From assembly GCA_963756545.1 (NCBI GenBank), contig CAVWNY010000003.1, forward strand, positions 248,001 to 312,000: 64,000 bases of DNA. Reading direction: 5' to 3'. The stretch comes from DATFDN01 sp963756545 (GTDB lineage Bacteria > Pseudomonadota > Alphaproteobacteria > Acetobacterales > Acetobacteraceae). The translations under genes were made by a program, and so were the position numbers. The notes below the pieces were generated by a model. That model made no database searches. It was not told the DNA's origin and saw only the letters and a program-made list of their open reading frames with translations. Below, piece after piece: positions 17,349 to 25,417 of the stretch (its first letter is position 1; every line of letters starts with the position of its first letter).

Positions 17349-17708
17349 ATGCGACGCATCCATCTCGCGCTGCCGGTGATCGGGCTGCTGTTAGGCGGCG
17401 GGGCGGCCCTGGCGGCGACCGGAACCGGCGGCACGGCTCCCGGCACCGCCAATGGCGCTGCCAACGCCATGGCGACCAGCGGCAGGACCGCGACGGCCGG
17501 GGCGAGCAGCGGCAAGTTCGCCACCGAGGGCGAGGCCGCGAAGACCTGCGGCGCCACCAACGTGGTCTGGGCCAATACCGGCACGAAGGTGTTCCACGTT
17601 CAGGGCGACCAGTACTTCGGTCACACCAAACGCGGCGCGTTCATGTGCAAGGCGACGGCCACGGCCGACGGCTTCCATCAGTCCGGGCAGACCGCCCACA
17701 AAGGATAG
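17349..17708 (+). CDS. Small exported protein, 119 aa
   Basis: A 119-residue protein with a clear signal peptide (MRRIHLALPVIGLLLGGGAA, cleavage likely after ALAA), a Thr/Ala/Gly-rich spacer and a compact C-terminal domain (TCGATNVVWANTGTKVFHV, then GDQYFGHTKRGAFMCKA) with two cysteines that could form a disulfide. GGAAGGAA precedes the ATG by 5-6 bases. It should act in the periplasm or outside the cell. The layout, a leader plus low-complexity spacer plus one small domain, recalls the gene at 49960. Function is unknown. Confidence 0.7.
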   Translation: MRRIHLALPVIGLLLGGGAALAATGTGGTAPGTANGAANAMATSGRTATAGASSGKFATEGEAAKTCGATNVVWANTGTKVFHVQGDQYFGHTKRGAFMCKATATADGFHQSGQTAHKG

Positions 17709-17729
17709 GGGCGGGCGGGACGGGGCCTC

Positions 17730-19076
17730 TCAGGCGGCGCGGTCGTACTCCACCGAGATGTCCCGGTTCGTGTGGTCGCGCATCATGGCGGCGGCGACCA
17801 CGCTGACGATCGCGCAGGCCGTAATGTAGGCCGCGATCGGAACCCAGCTGTGATAGGAGGCCAGCAGCGCGGTCGCGATCAGCGGCGCGGGTCCGCCGGC
17901 GATGACGGACGCAAGCTGGTATCCGATCGACGCGCCGGAGTAGCGCAACCGGCCGGTGAAGCTCTCGGCAATGAGCGCGGCCTGCGGGCCGTACATGGTG
18001 TCGTGCGGGATCAGCGACAGGATGATCGCGACGAAGATCGCGACCGGCGCGGTGGTGTTCAGCAGGCCAAACCAGATCCAGCCGAACACGCCGGTCGCCA
18101 CCGCGCCGATGATGTACACCCGCTTGCGGCCGAACCGATCCGAAAGGTGACCGGCGATCGGAATGGTGAAGAACGAGACCACCGCGGCGCATAGTACCGC
18201 GATCAGCAGCATGTCGCGGGAAACCTTCAGCTCGGCGGTGCCGTAGGCGAAGACGAATGCTGTAAAGATGTAGAAGGGCGCCTGCTCGCCCATGCGGGCG
18301 AAGGCGCTGAGGAACACCTCTTTCGGCTGGCGCCGGAAGACCTCGGCGACGGGCGCCTTCTCCACCCGATTCTCGGCGATCAGGCGACGGAATGTCGGCG
18401 TCTCCAGGATGCCGAGCCGGATCCACAGCCCGACGCCGACCAGCACGATCGAGATCAGGAACGGGATGCGCCAGCCCCAGGTCGCGAAATTCGGCCCGGA
18501 GATCGCGCTGAACACGAGCACGGCGAGATTGGCGAGGAACAGCCCCGCCGGCACGCCGAACTGTGGCCAGGAGGCGACGAAGCCGCGGTGCTGGTTGGTG
18601 CGCGCCCACTCCATCGACAGCAGCACCGAGCCGCCCCATTCCCCACCCACGCCCACGCCTTGGATAAAGCGCAGAACGGTCAGGATCACCGCGCCCCAGA
18701 GGCCGATACTGTCATAGCCGGGCACCACGCCGACCAGGAAGGTGGCAATCCCCATCAGCATCAGCGTGGCGATCAGCGCCGACTTGCGTCCCAGCCGGTC
18801 GCCAAAGTGCCCGAAGATCGCCGCCCCGATCGGGCGCGCGGCGAAGCCGATGGCGTACACGCCGAAGGCGTCCAGCGTGCCGATCAGCGGAGTGTGGTGC
18901 GGGAAGAACAGTTTGGCGAAGACCAGGCCGGTGACGGTGCTGTAGAGGAAGAAATCGTACCACTCGATGGTGGTGCCGATCGTGCTGGCGAGCACCGCGC
19001 GGCGGAGCTGGGCACCGTGAGCCTTCGGCGTCAGCGCGTCGGCTTCCCAGGCCGGTCGGGGCGAACCGATTGCCAT
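17730..19076 (-). CDS. MFS transporter, metabolite:H+ symporter (MHS) type
   Basis: A 448-residue, 12-helix major facilitator protein of the MHS branch, which includes proline/betaine, citrate, alpha-ketoglutarate and shikimate symporters. GTTIEWYDFFLYSTVTGLVF near residue 35 is a hallmark of this branch, and FGDRLGRKSALIATL is the loop 2-3 signature. GAGGAGGAG upstream of 19076 fixes the start. The substrate cannot be inferred. It stands alone, convergent with the exported 119-residue protein and followed by a repeat-rich gap. Confidence 0.92.
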   Translation of the reverse strand: MAIGSPRPAWEADALTPKAHGAQLRRAVLASTIGTTIEWYDFFLYSTVTGLVFAKLFFPHHTPLIGTLDAFGVYAIGFAARPIGAAIFGHFGDRLGRKSALIATLMLMGIATFLVGVVPGYDSIGLWGAVILTVLRFIQGVGVGGEWGGSVLLSMEWARTNQHRGFVASWPQFGVPAGLFLANLAVLVFSAISGPNFATWGWRIPFLISIVLVGVGLWIRLGILETPTFRRLIAENRVEKAPVAEVFRRQPKEVFLSAFARMGEQAPFYIFTAFVFAYGTAELKVSRDMLLIAVLCAAVVSFFTIPIAGHLSDRFGRKRVYIIGAVATGVFGWIWFGLLNTTAPVAIFVAIILSLIPHDTMYGPQAALIAESFTGRLRYSGASIGYQLASVIAGGPAPLIATALLASYHSWVPIAAYITACAIVSVVAAAMMRDHTNRDISVEYDRAA

Positions 19077-19225
19077 CGCCGTCTCCTCCTCGTTCTCGTT
19101 CGAGTCTATCCCGCATGCTGCCGCGCGTGCCGCCGAGCCGCAAGCGGCTTCGTGATCCGATGATGGCCCTTTTTCATGGCCGCCTCGGCCAGGGTCCGGG
19201 ACATTCCGCACGAAGGGCCCCGACC

Positions 19226-19320
19226 ATGAGCGAACGCTATTCGATGGAGGGCATGCACCATGTTCGCCTCGGGCAAGGCAACCTGCTCTGCTGATCCACG
19301 GCCTGACCGCTCCCCACCCC
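19226..19320 (+). pseudogene. N-terminal stub of an alpha/beta hydrolase
   Basis: From the ATG at 19226 the sequence reads MSERYSMEGMHHVRLGQG. After a one-base frame change the next bases encode QPALLIHGLT, the oxyanion-hole LIHG motif that starts an alpha/beta hydrolase. The homology then stops at a palindromic repeat at 19321. The catalytic triad is absent. It looks like the 5' stump of a gene lost to a deletion or a repeat insertion. The rest of the gap from 19077 to 19450 holds only the repeat. Confidence 0.45.
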
Positions 19321-19401
19321 CGTCATGCTCGCGCATGCGAGCATCCACGACTTCAGGGCGCGCGCCAGTCGTGGATGGTCGGCCTGCGCCGACCATGACG
19401 G
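19321..19401. repeat. Long palindromic intergenic repeat (REP-like family A, divergent copy)
   Basis: An ~80-bp imperfect palindrome with ends CGTCATG and CATGACG and internal inverted pair ATCCACGACT / AGTCGTGGAT. Each arm has its own smaller inverted repeat. The outline matches the copies at 21066 and 55075, where the inner pair reads CCCACGTCTT / AAGACGTGGG. Such elements are common between genes of alphaproteobacteria. Confidence 0.7.
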
Positions 19402-19449
19402 TTGGAGGCCATCATTGCATATGTCTCGCGCTCCAATGAGAAGTGGAGC

Positions 19450-20076
19450 CTAGTACATGGTCGTCCGCAGCCGCTCCGGATAGGCCGCGTCGTAGGTCGC
19501 CCCGTCGATCCCCCCGCGCGTCAGATCGGCCAGGATTGTTCCGGTGCTGGGCAGCGCCGAGCGCGGAATCCGGCGCTCCGGGTTCCATAGCTCGGACCGG
19601 ACCAGCGCCTTCGGGCATTGGAAATAGACGGTCTCCACATGCACCACGAGCACCGAACGCGGCAGCTTGCCCTGCGCCGGAAACCGCGCGAGCAACGCGG
19701 GATCGACCGAGATGTCGGCCCGCCCGTTCACCCGTAGCGTCTCGCCGATGCCGGGGATCAGGAACAGCAGGGCGATGCGCGCGTCGTGGATCAGGTTGCG
19801 CAGGCTGTCGGCGCGGTTGTTGCCGCGTCGATCGGGGATCAGCAGGGTGCGGTCGTCCTCCACCACCACGAACCCCGCCGCATCGCCGCGCGGCGAGACG
19901 TCCATCCCGCCCGGTCCCGAGGTCGCCACCGCCACGAACGGAGCCGCCGCGACGAAGGCGCGGTAGTGCGGGTGGACATGATCCACCTCCTTGCGGACCG
20001 CCCCCTCGGAGGGCGTCCCGTACAGCGCCTCCAGCGCCGCCTCGTCGGTGATCAGGTGCGAAGACTGGTGCGGCAT
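19450..20076 (-). CDS. Pyridoxamine 5'-phosphate oxidase family (FMN-binding) protein
   Basis: A 208-residue protein of the split-barrel FMN-binding superfamily, of the MSMEG_1061-like branch. Key parts are FVAVATSGPGGMDVSPRGD near residue 50, then LLIPDRRGNNRADSLRNLI and ALLFLIPGIGETLRVNGRA, which shape the flavin site. It probably reduces or detoxifies a small molecule rather than making PLP. The ATG at 20076 has AGGA upstream at good spacing and is preferred over a GTG/ATG extension to 20124. Confidence 0.85.
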   Translation of the reverse strand: MPHQSSHLITDEAALEALYGTPSEGAVRKEVDHVHPHYRAFVAAAPFVAVATSGPGGMDVSPRGDAAGFVVVEDDRTLLIPDRRGNNRADSLRNLIHDARIALLFLIPGIGETLRVNGRADISVDPALLARFPAQGKLPRSVLVVHVETVYFQCPKALVRSELWNPERRIPRSALPSTGTILADLTRGGIDGATYDAAYPERLRTTMY

Positions 20077-20148
20077 GGCTGGTTCCTGAGCGGTGGGGTT
20101 GGCATCGTCGTGCCGCCGGTTCAACGCCGCAACCCCGCCACCCTGCCG

Positions 20149-20949
20149 TCAAGCGGTCGCGTATGCCGGCGCGGCGGTCAGCGCGGCCCAGGTCAGCGGC
20201 CCCACCACCCCGTCCGCCTCCAGTCCATTCTCCTGCTGAAACCGGATCAGGATGTCCGCGCTCTCCGGTCCGAATTCTCCGTCTACTTCGACGGGATATC
20301 CCGCCCGCCTCAATCGCGCTTGCAGGCTCATCACGGCGGGGCCGGTCGCGTCCGGGCGCAGCTCGGGACAGCGCGAAGCGGGTGCTTCCGCAACGATCCC
20401 GAGCGCCCGCTTCGCGGTGGCGAGATAGCCGAGGCGCGTGTCGATGCCGTTGAACCCGCCGTTGATCCGCCAAGTGATCGTCACGCCGTCGTCCCAATCG
20501 GCGAATGTGTTCAGCCCTCGCCGCGTCCAATACGCGCAGGCGATGCGCAGCGAGGTCGCCGGATCGGCGGCCAGCGCCGGATCGGCGATCAGGTCGAGGC
20601 GCGGCGGCTTGGAGTAGAACGCATAATTCGCCCGCCCGGTGAGCTGGATCAGCCCGCGCCCCTTGAAGCGCGGGCCATCGCCCGCCTCGGTGTTGCCGAG
20701 GTCGCGCCGGCCCTCATAGCGTTCACCGCTGTCCGCCTCCTCGGTGGAGGAGAAGCCGAACAATTCCTCGCAGACCTGGGCGAGAAAATGCGCCCCGCGC
20801 AGCGCCGTTCCGATCCCGAGCGCGGTCAACGTGGCCTGCAGCACCGGGCCGATCGCCGCGATGACGGCATCCTGGCGTGCTGCCCGCGCCGCGTCCTGCG
20901 TCCATCGTGGCGCGATCCCGCGCAGTAGATCGGTGTCGAATGTGGACAT
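20149..20949 (-). CDS. Glycoside hydrolase family 19 / lysozyme-like protein with peptidoglycan-binding domain
   Basis: A 266-residue protein. Residues ~1-190 are a GH19 (chitinase/endolysin) domain with FLAQVCEELFGF carrying the likely catalytic Glu, and GPRFKGRGLIQLTGRANY. Residues ~200-260 are a PG_binding_1 domain (VMSLQARLRRAGYPVEVDGE, WAAL). There is no signal peptide, as in phage endolysins released through holins, but no holin or other phage gene is nearby. GGGAGG a few bases before 20949 sets the start. It is either a domesticated endolysin or a cell-wall recycling enzyme. Confidence 0.88.
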   Translation of the reverse strand: MSTFDTDLLRGIAPRWTQDAARAARQDAVIAAIGPVLQATLTALGIGTALRGAHFLAQVCEELFGFSSTEEADSGERYEGRRDLGNTEAGDGPRFKGRGLIQLTGRANYAFYSKPPRLDLIADPALAADPATSLRIACAYWTRRGLNTFADWDDGVTITWRINGGFNGIDTRLGYLATAKRALGIVAEAPASRCPELRPDATGPAVMSLQARLRRAGYPVEVDGEFGPESADILIRFQQENGLEADGVVGPLTWAALTAAPAYATA

Positions 20950-21065
20950 CCTGCCCTCCCGTCGTCGTGACGAAGAGGATATAAGTCCTAAATCGGAAAG
21001 ACAAGACCCCACGCCGCGCCTATCGCGTTGATCCTACCCCGAATTGCCAAGCCAATTTCGCGACC

Positions 21066-21149
21066 CGTCATGCCCGGCGAAGGCCGGGCACCCACGTCTT
21101 TGCGCCCGCCCCAAAAGACGTGGGTGGCCGGCCTTCGCCGGCCATGACG
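21066..21149. repeat. Long palindromic intergenic repeat (REP-like family A)
   Basis: An ~84-bp palindrome, CGTCATGCCCGGC at the left and GCCGGCCATGACG at the right, with inner arms CCCACGTCTT and AAGACGTGGG. It occupies most of the 240-bp gap between the GH19 and isoaspartyl methyltransferase genes, both on the minus strand, and is nearly the same as the copy at 55075. A strong RNA stem would form on either strand, so it may end or protect transcripts. Confidence 0.8.
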
Positions 21150-21192
21150 GGTTTTGGTCAGATGCGATAGGCCCGCGAGAGGTCCGGTCGCC

Positions 21193-22110
21193 TCACCCGG
21201 TCGTTTTCTTGACCGCCCCCGTGCCGGGGGCGTCCGGCTCGACGGCCTTCGCCTTCATCATCTCGCCGGTCATCGGGATGAAGAACACACCCATGTCCCG
21301 GCGCGAGTGGATCTTCCCTTCGGCGTCCTTCGTGTAGATGTAGAGCACCTGGCCGCGCTTGAACGGCTGGCCGATCGGGATGATCAGGCGTGCGCCCGGC
21401 TTCATCTGCTTGAACAGCTCGGGCGGCGCGTACTGGGCGGCGCAGGTCACGATGATAATGTCGAACCCGCCCGCGACCTCGGGCCAGCCGAAATACCCGT
21501 CGCCCACCCGCGTGCGGACGTTCCCGTAGCCGAGCGGCGTGAAGATGCGGCCCACCGCCTTGCCCAGAGGCTCGACGATCTCGATCGAGTAAGCCTTGCC
21601 CACGATGCGCGACAGCAACGCGCTCTGGAACCCGCTGCCCGTGCCGATCTCGAGTGTCACGTCGTCGGGCTTCGGACGCGCCACCTGGGTCATGTAGGCC
21701 TGGCCCAGATAGTCCGACAGCGCCGATCCGTAGCCGATCGCCCAGGGCTTCGGCTCGGCCTCGTAGGCCTCCCCGCCAGTGCTGCGGTGCTCCTGATACT
21801 GGTAATGGAAATATTCGCGCGGCACCGCCTCGAACGCGGCCAGGATGCGCGGATCGGCGGAGCCCAGCCGACCCTTCAGGTAGTCGGCGATCAGGTGCAT
21901 GGCGGCCGGCTTGCGGGCCTGGATCTCGGCGAACTGCGCGTCGGTCAGGCTCACCGGCCGGCCGGACTCGCGCATGGCCCGCTCATAGGCCGCGCGCGTC
22001 CAGGGCTCGACGGCGGCGGGCGCCGCCGTGGCGAGGGGCAAACTGGCAAAGGGTAAACTGGTCGCGGCGATCAGTCCGCGGCGGGTGAGCAGGCCGGAAG
22101 ATCGTGCCAC
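21193..22110 (-). CDS. Exported protein-L-isoaspartate O-methyltransferase-like protein
   Basis: A 305-residue SAM-dependent methyltransferase of the PCMT family, which normally methylates damaged isoaspartyl residues for repair. The SAM-binding motif is VTLEIGTGSGFQSALLSRI, and the family segment GSALSDYLGQAYMTQ precedes it. Unusually, it begins with a twin-arginine leader (LLTRRGLIAATSLPFASLP), which predicts export, where SAM is not expected. The GTG start lies 40 bases inside the upstream spermidine-synthase-like gene. The linkage suggests a joint function (inference). Confidence 0.88.
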   Translation of the reverse strand: MARSSGLLTRRGLIAATSLPFASLPLATAAPAAVEPWTRAAYERAMRESGRPVSLTDAQFAEIQARKPAAMHLIADYLKGRLGSADPRILAAFEAVPREYFHYQYQEHRSTGGEAYEAEPKPWAIGYGSALSDYLGQAYMTQVARPKPDDVTLEIGTGSGFQSALLSRIVGKAYSIEIVEPLGKAVGRIFTPLGYGNVRTRVGDGYFGWPEVAGGFDIIIVTCAAQYAPPELFKQMKPGARLIIPIGQPFKRGQVLYIYTKDAEGKIHSRRDMGVFFIPMTGEMMKAKAVEPDAPGTGAVKKTTG

Positions 22111-24497
22111 TGGAGAACCCCTTGCGATTTCGGGAAGGCCGCGAGCGCCACAGCATACATCGCCCCGCCGCCGAGCAGAACCGCGTCATATCCCACCTCG
22201 CGCGCCAGCAGCGCGGCGAGCGGCGTCGCCACGACGGAGAACGCGCCGTTCAGCGCCCACGCCCACGGCAGCGCGGCCCCCTCGCCGACGCGTGCCAGCC
22301 CCAGCGGGAACGGCAGCCCGAGCGCCACCGACACCGGCGCCAGCACCGCGACCAGCAAACAAGCCCGCGCCGGCGTCGGCCAGCCGAGCGTCGCCAGCCC
22401 CAGCGGCCGCAGCCCCGCCCAGGCCGCCACGCACCACAGCGCGATCGCCAGCACGGCCCAGGTCTGCGCGCGGCGCGGCGCGGCGATCCAGTCCGACAGC
22501 AGGCTGCCTACGCCGGAGCACACCAGCATCGCCGTCAGCACCAGCGCGAAGCCGCTCGTCTGATCGTTAAGCCACAGGCTCGCGCGCGCGATCAGCGCGA
22601 TCTCGATGAACAGAAAGCCGATGCCGAGCGCCGGGAAATAGATCGCCGCCCGGCCCAGCGGCCCACCGGCCCCGCGCAACGACCGGGGCGCCAGCAAGGG
22701 CAGCGCCAGCACCAGCGACGCGATCACAACGGCCTGTGCCAGCACCGCGAGGTTGATCAACGCTCCCACCTCGGCTTGCGGTAGCATCTCCAGCCGCGCC
22801 AGCAGCGTGCCCAGCCGCGACAGCCGCAGCGCGGCATAGAAGAACGGCCGGTCCAGCGTCTCGGGCGCGAGACTGAACGTCGCCTCCGAGGCGGTCGGGT
22901 GGCCGGCCAGCACCGCCCCGGCCTCGTCGGCGATGGCGTCGTCCGGCCCGCTTGCCCCCACCTCCCCCGAGACGAAGGAGACGGCGGGCAGGTCGTTGTA
23001 CAGCCCCGCCCGCGCCGCCGGGACGTCGATGCCGGGGTAATACGACAGATCGAACGAGCGCGCGTCGCAGAACCGGCGAAGCGCGGCGATGCGCCCCGCC
23101 TCCCAGGGCCGGTCGGACAGCAGCACTCGTACGCCCCAGGCCGAGCGATAGGCGACGACGTGCCGCGCCGGGTCCGCCACGCCCGTGTCCAGCAGCGCGG
23201 CGCGCGCGGTCGCCAGCACGCGCAGCGCATAGACCGGGAAATCGCGGATGGAGACGGGAACCGAGACGATGCCGCCCGGTGCCAGCGCCCGCAGGTCGGC
23301 GGCCAACGCCTCGACGCTGAACGAGGCGGCATTGGCCTCCGCCGCGTCCAGGAAATCCGCCGAGAGGTCGATCAGGTCATACGGCCCGCCCGTGCGCGCT
23401 TGCGCGAGGGGGGAGGCGGCGCGCACCCGCACACGAGGATCGCGCGGCGGCGCCGGCGAGGGCCCCAGCCCGCGCCGCAGCGCCCCGGCGAGCACCGGGT
23501 CGGGCTCCAGGGCGTCCACATGCGCCGCGCCCAGCGCCAGCACCTCTGCAATGCGGAACCCGCCCGATGCGCCGACCAGCAGCACGCGCGCGTGCGGGAC
23601 CAGGGCGTACGGCGCCGCGTCCAGCGCCGCGCGGGCATAGCCGACGTCGAGAGCCCCTGGCCGGGGCAGTCCCGCGATGCGCGTGCCGTCGCGATACAGC
23701 CCGAAGGCGCGCGGCGGGCCGGGCAAACCGAGCTGGCCGGCGTCGTTGGAAATGTCGGTGTCCACCCGCTCGGTGAAGTCGTCGAGCAATTGGTACTGCC
23801 CGCGCGGCGACCAACGCTCGGCCACGATGCGGGCATTGGGCGTGTGCAGCGGCGCGAAAATCGGCTTGAACTCGTTGACCCCCGCTTGCGGTCCGAGCAG
23901 CAGCACCGCCTCGGCCACCACCAGCGCGACGCCCGCCGCGATCCGCGCCCCGCGCCCCTGGACCACGGCGCTCGCGGCCAGCGGCACCAGCAGCACCGGC
24001 ACCAGGGCGAGCGGCGGGACAACGAACATCAGGGCCGTCACCGCGGCGGCGCCCGCGCCGGCGCCGGCCAGATCCCAGCCGTACACGAGGCCGATACGGC
24101 CTGCGTTCAGGATGAAGCTCAGCCCGATGAACAGCCCGGCGAGGAAGAAGAACGGCAGCAGCGCCGCGTAGTAGCCGGCGATGTTCCAGAGCTGCGCCGC
24201 CCAGGTGACCGGGTTCTGCAACTGCAACGGGTTGAACGGGTTGGCGGTGGTTGCGCGGAACCCGAGCCCCGCGGCCAGCACCATTGCCGCCGGTAGGATG
24301 GCCAGCAGCCGCGTCCCGTGCCGCGCCGCCGTCGCCCGCGCGAGCGCCAGGGCCACGCCGCTGAGTGCGAACCCCGCCATGACGATGGAGATGACCCAGT
24401 AGCCGTATTCCGACCACTCGGCGACGGCGAAGAACCGGGTCAGCGCAATCTCGTAGGCGACCGCCGAGAACGAGACGAGGAAGAGCGATGCGAACAT
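22071..24497 (-). CDS. Spermidine-synthase-like integral membrane protein
   Basis: An 808-residue fusion. About six N-terminal helices (from MFASLFLVSFSAVAYEIAL to ~230) are followed by a spermidine-synthase-like methyltransferase-fold domain (VLLVGASGGFRIAEVLALGA near 315, then VDALEPDPVLA) and about seven more C-terminal helices. The acidic residue after the GxGxG-like strand is present (EPDP), but canonical polyamine-site residues are not evident, so true synthase activity is doubtful. The ATG shares one base with the stop of the upstream hydrolase. The 3' end overlaps the exported methyltransferase by 40 bases. These three genes form a tight operon. Confidence 0.88.
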   Translation of the reverse strand: MFASLFLVSFSAVAYEIALTRFFAVAEWSEYGYWVISIVMAGFALSGVALALARATAARHGTRLLAILPAAMVLAAGLGFRATTANPFNPLQLQNPVTWAAQLWNIAGYYAALLPFFFLAGLFIGLSFILNAGRIGLVYGWDLAGAGAGAAAVTALMFVVPPLALVPVLLVPLAASAVVQGRGARIAAGVALVVAEAVLLLGPQAGVNEFKPIFAPLHTPNARIVAERWSPRGQYQLLDDFTERVDTDISNDAGQLGLPGPPRAFGLYRDGTRIAGLPRPGALDVGYARAALDAAPYALVPHARVLLVGASGGFRIAEVLALGAAHVDALEPDPVLAGALRRGLGPSPAPPRDPRVRVRAASPLAQARTGGPYDLIDLSADFLDAAEANAASFSVEALAADLRALAPGGIVSVPVSIRDFPVYALRVLATARAALLDTGVADPARHVVAYRSAWGVRVLLSDRPWEAGRIAALRRFCDARSFDLSYYPGIDVPAARAGLYNDLPAVSFVSGEVGASGPDDAIADEAGAVLAGHPTASEATFSLAPETLDRPFFYAALRLSRLGTLLARLEMLPQAEVGALINLAVLAQAVVIASLVLALPLLAPRSLRGAGGPLGRAAIYFPALGIGFLFIEIALIARASLWLNDQTSGFALVLTAMLVCSGVGSLLSDWIAAPRRAQTWAVLAIALWCVAAWAGLRPLGLATLGWPTPARACLLVAVLAPVSVALGLPFPLGLARVGEGAALPWAWALNGAFSVVATPLAALLAREVGYDAVLLGGGAMYAVALAAFPKSQGVLQWHDLPACSPAAD

Positions 24498-25363
24498 CAG
24501 GGCCAGAACCGATCGCGCCAGATCCGGCTGCGGATGAACGCCTGCATCAGTGCATCGAACCGCGCCGGGTCGTCGACGAACAGCGCGTGCCCGGCCCGCG
24601 GGAACAGTGCGGTCTCGGTGTTCGGCCGCATGCGCTCCAGGTTCGCGGCCTGCGCGGCGAACCGGGGGCGCACGACATAGAGCAGCGGCTTGGCGGTGGA
24701 GTAGACCGCCTCGCGCCAGTATTCGCGTGGGACCGGGTAGGCCAGCAGCGCGCGGCAGGCGAATTCCGGCGTGCGGAGCGAAGCCTCTGTCAGCCGGTCC
24801 AGGTAGGCCGGGGCCTGCGGCACGTGGAACATGCTCCGCACGAAGCGCGCCATGACCTGCGCGTGCGGCGGCGGCGGACCCCGTGTGCGTGGCCCCGGAA
24901 CGGGCGCGGGCCGCTCACCCACGGAGTTGTCCACCAGCACCAGCCCGGCCAGCGCCGCGTCACCGTGCGTGTGGAGATAGGCCAGCGAATCAAGCACGCC
25001 GAGCGACCAGCCGACCAGCAGCACCGGGGCGCGCAGCCGCGCGATCAGCTCCGCGATGTCCTGGCCGCGCCGCTCCGGCGTGTAGCCGCGCGCCGGGGCC
25101 TCGGACGCTCCCTGCCCGCGCGGGTCGAAGGCAATGACGTGGTAGCGGCGCGAGAAGGCGGCGATCTGTGGCGCCCAGATCCAGGCGGGCATGGTCCAGC
25201 CCGGCACCAGCACGATCGTATGGGCGCCTGGCGGCCCGGCTTCGAGATAATGCAGGCGCACGCCGTCGCTGGTCAGGAAGAATCCGTCGCGTGGCGGCGC
25301 GGCGTGTGCCCCGACGCTGACGGCCAGAAAAAGAATCGACGACAGCCGCCAGAATGCCCGCAT
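24497..25363 (-). CDS. Exported alpha/beta hydrolase
   Basis: A 288-residue alpha/beta hydrolase with an N-terminal signal peptide (MRAFWRLSSILFLAVSVGAH, cleavage near AHA-AP). The oxyanion loop is IVLVPGWTMPAWIWAPQIAA, the nucleophile elbow is VGWSLG, and the catalytic His is in RAGHALFVDDPARF close to the end. It should act in the periplasm as an esterase, lipase or related enzyme. It heads the operon with the spermidine-synthase-like membrane protein and exported methyltransferase. The substrate is unknown. Confidence 0.88.
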   Translation of the reverse strand: MRAFWRLSSILFLAVSVGAHAAPPRDGFFLTSDGVRLHYLEAGPPGAHTIVLVPGWTMPAWIWAPQIAAFSRRYHVIAFDPRGQGASEAPARGYTPERRGQDIAELIARLRAPVLLVGWSLGVLDSLAYLHTHGDAALAGLVLVDNSVGERPAPVPGPRTRGPPPPHAQVMARFVRSMFHVPQAPAYLDRLTEASLRTPEFACRALLAYPVPREYWREAVYSTAKPLLYVVRPRFAAQAANLERMRPNTETALFPRAGHALFVDDPARFDALMQAFIRSRIWRDRFWP

Positions 25364-25417
25364 GAGACCGACCCAACTTGGAGTGCGCCGCCTCTGTCAA
25401 CAATTCACGTGCGGGCC

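Noticed and set aside
20149..20949. Prophage remnant around the endolysin-like GH19 gene
   Set aside because: No holin, tail, capsid, integrase or attachment site was seen on either side. The gene can be a chromosomal muralytic enzyme.
21154..24296. Long plus-strand open frames opposite the methyltransferase and spermidine-synthase-like genes
   Set aside because: Composition is almost only Arg, Gln, His and Ala without hydrophobic periodicity. The minus-strand genes have clear motifs.
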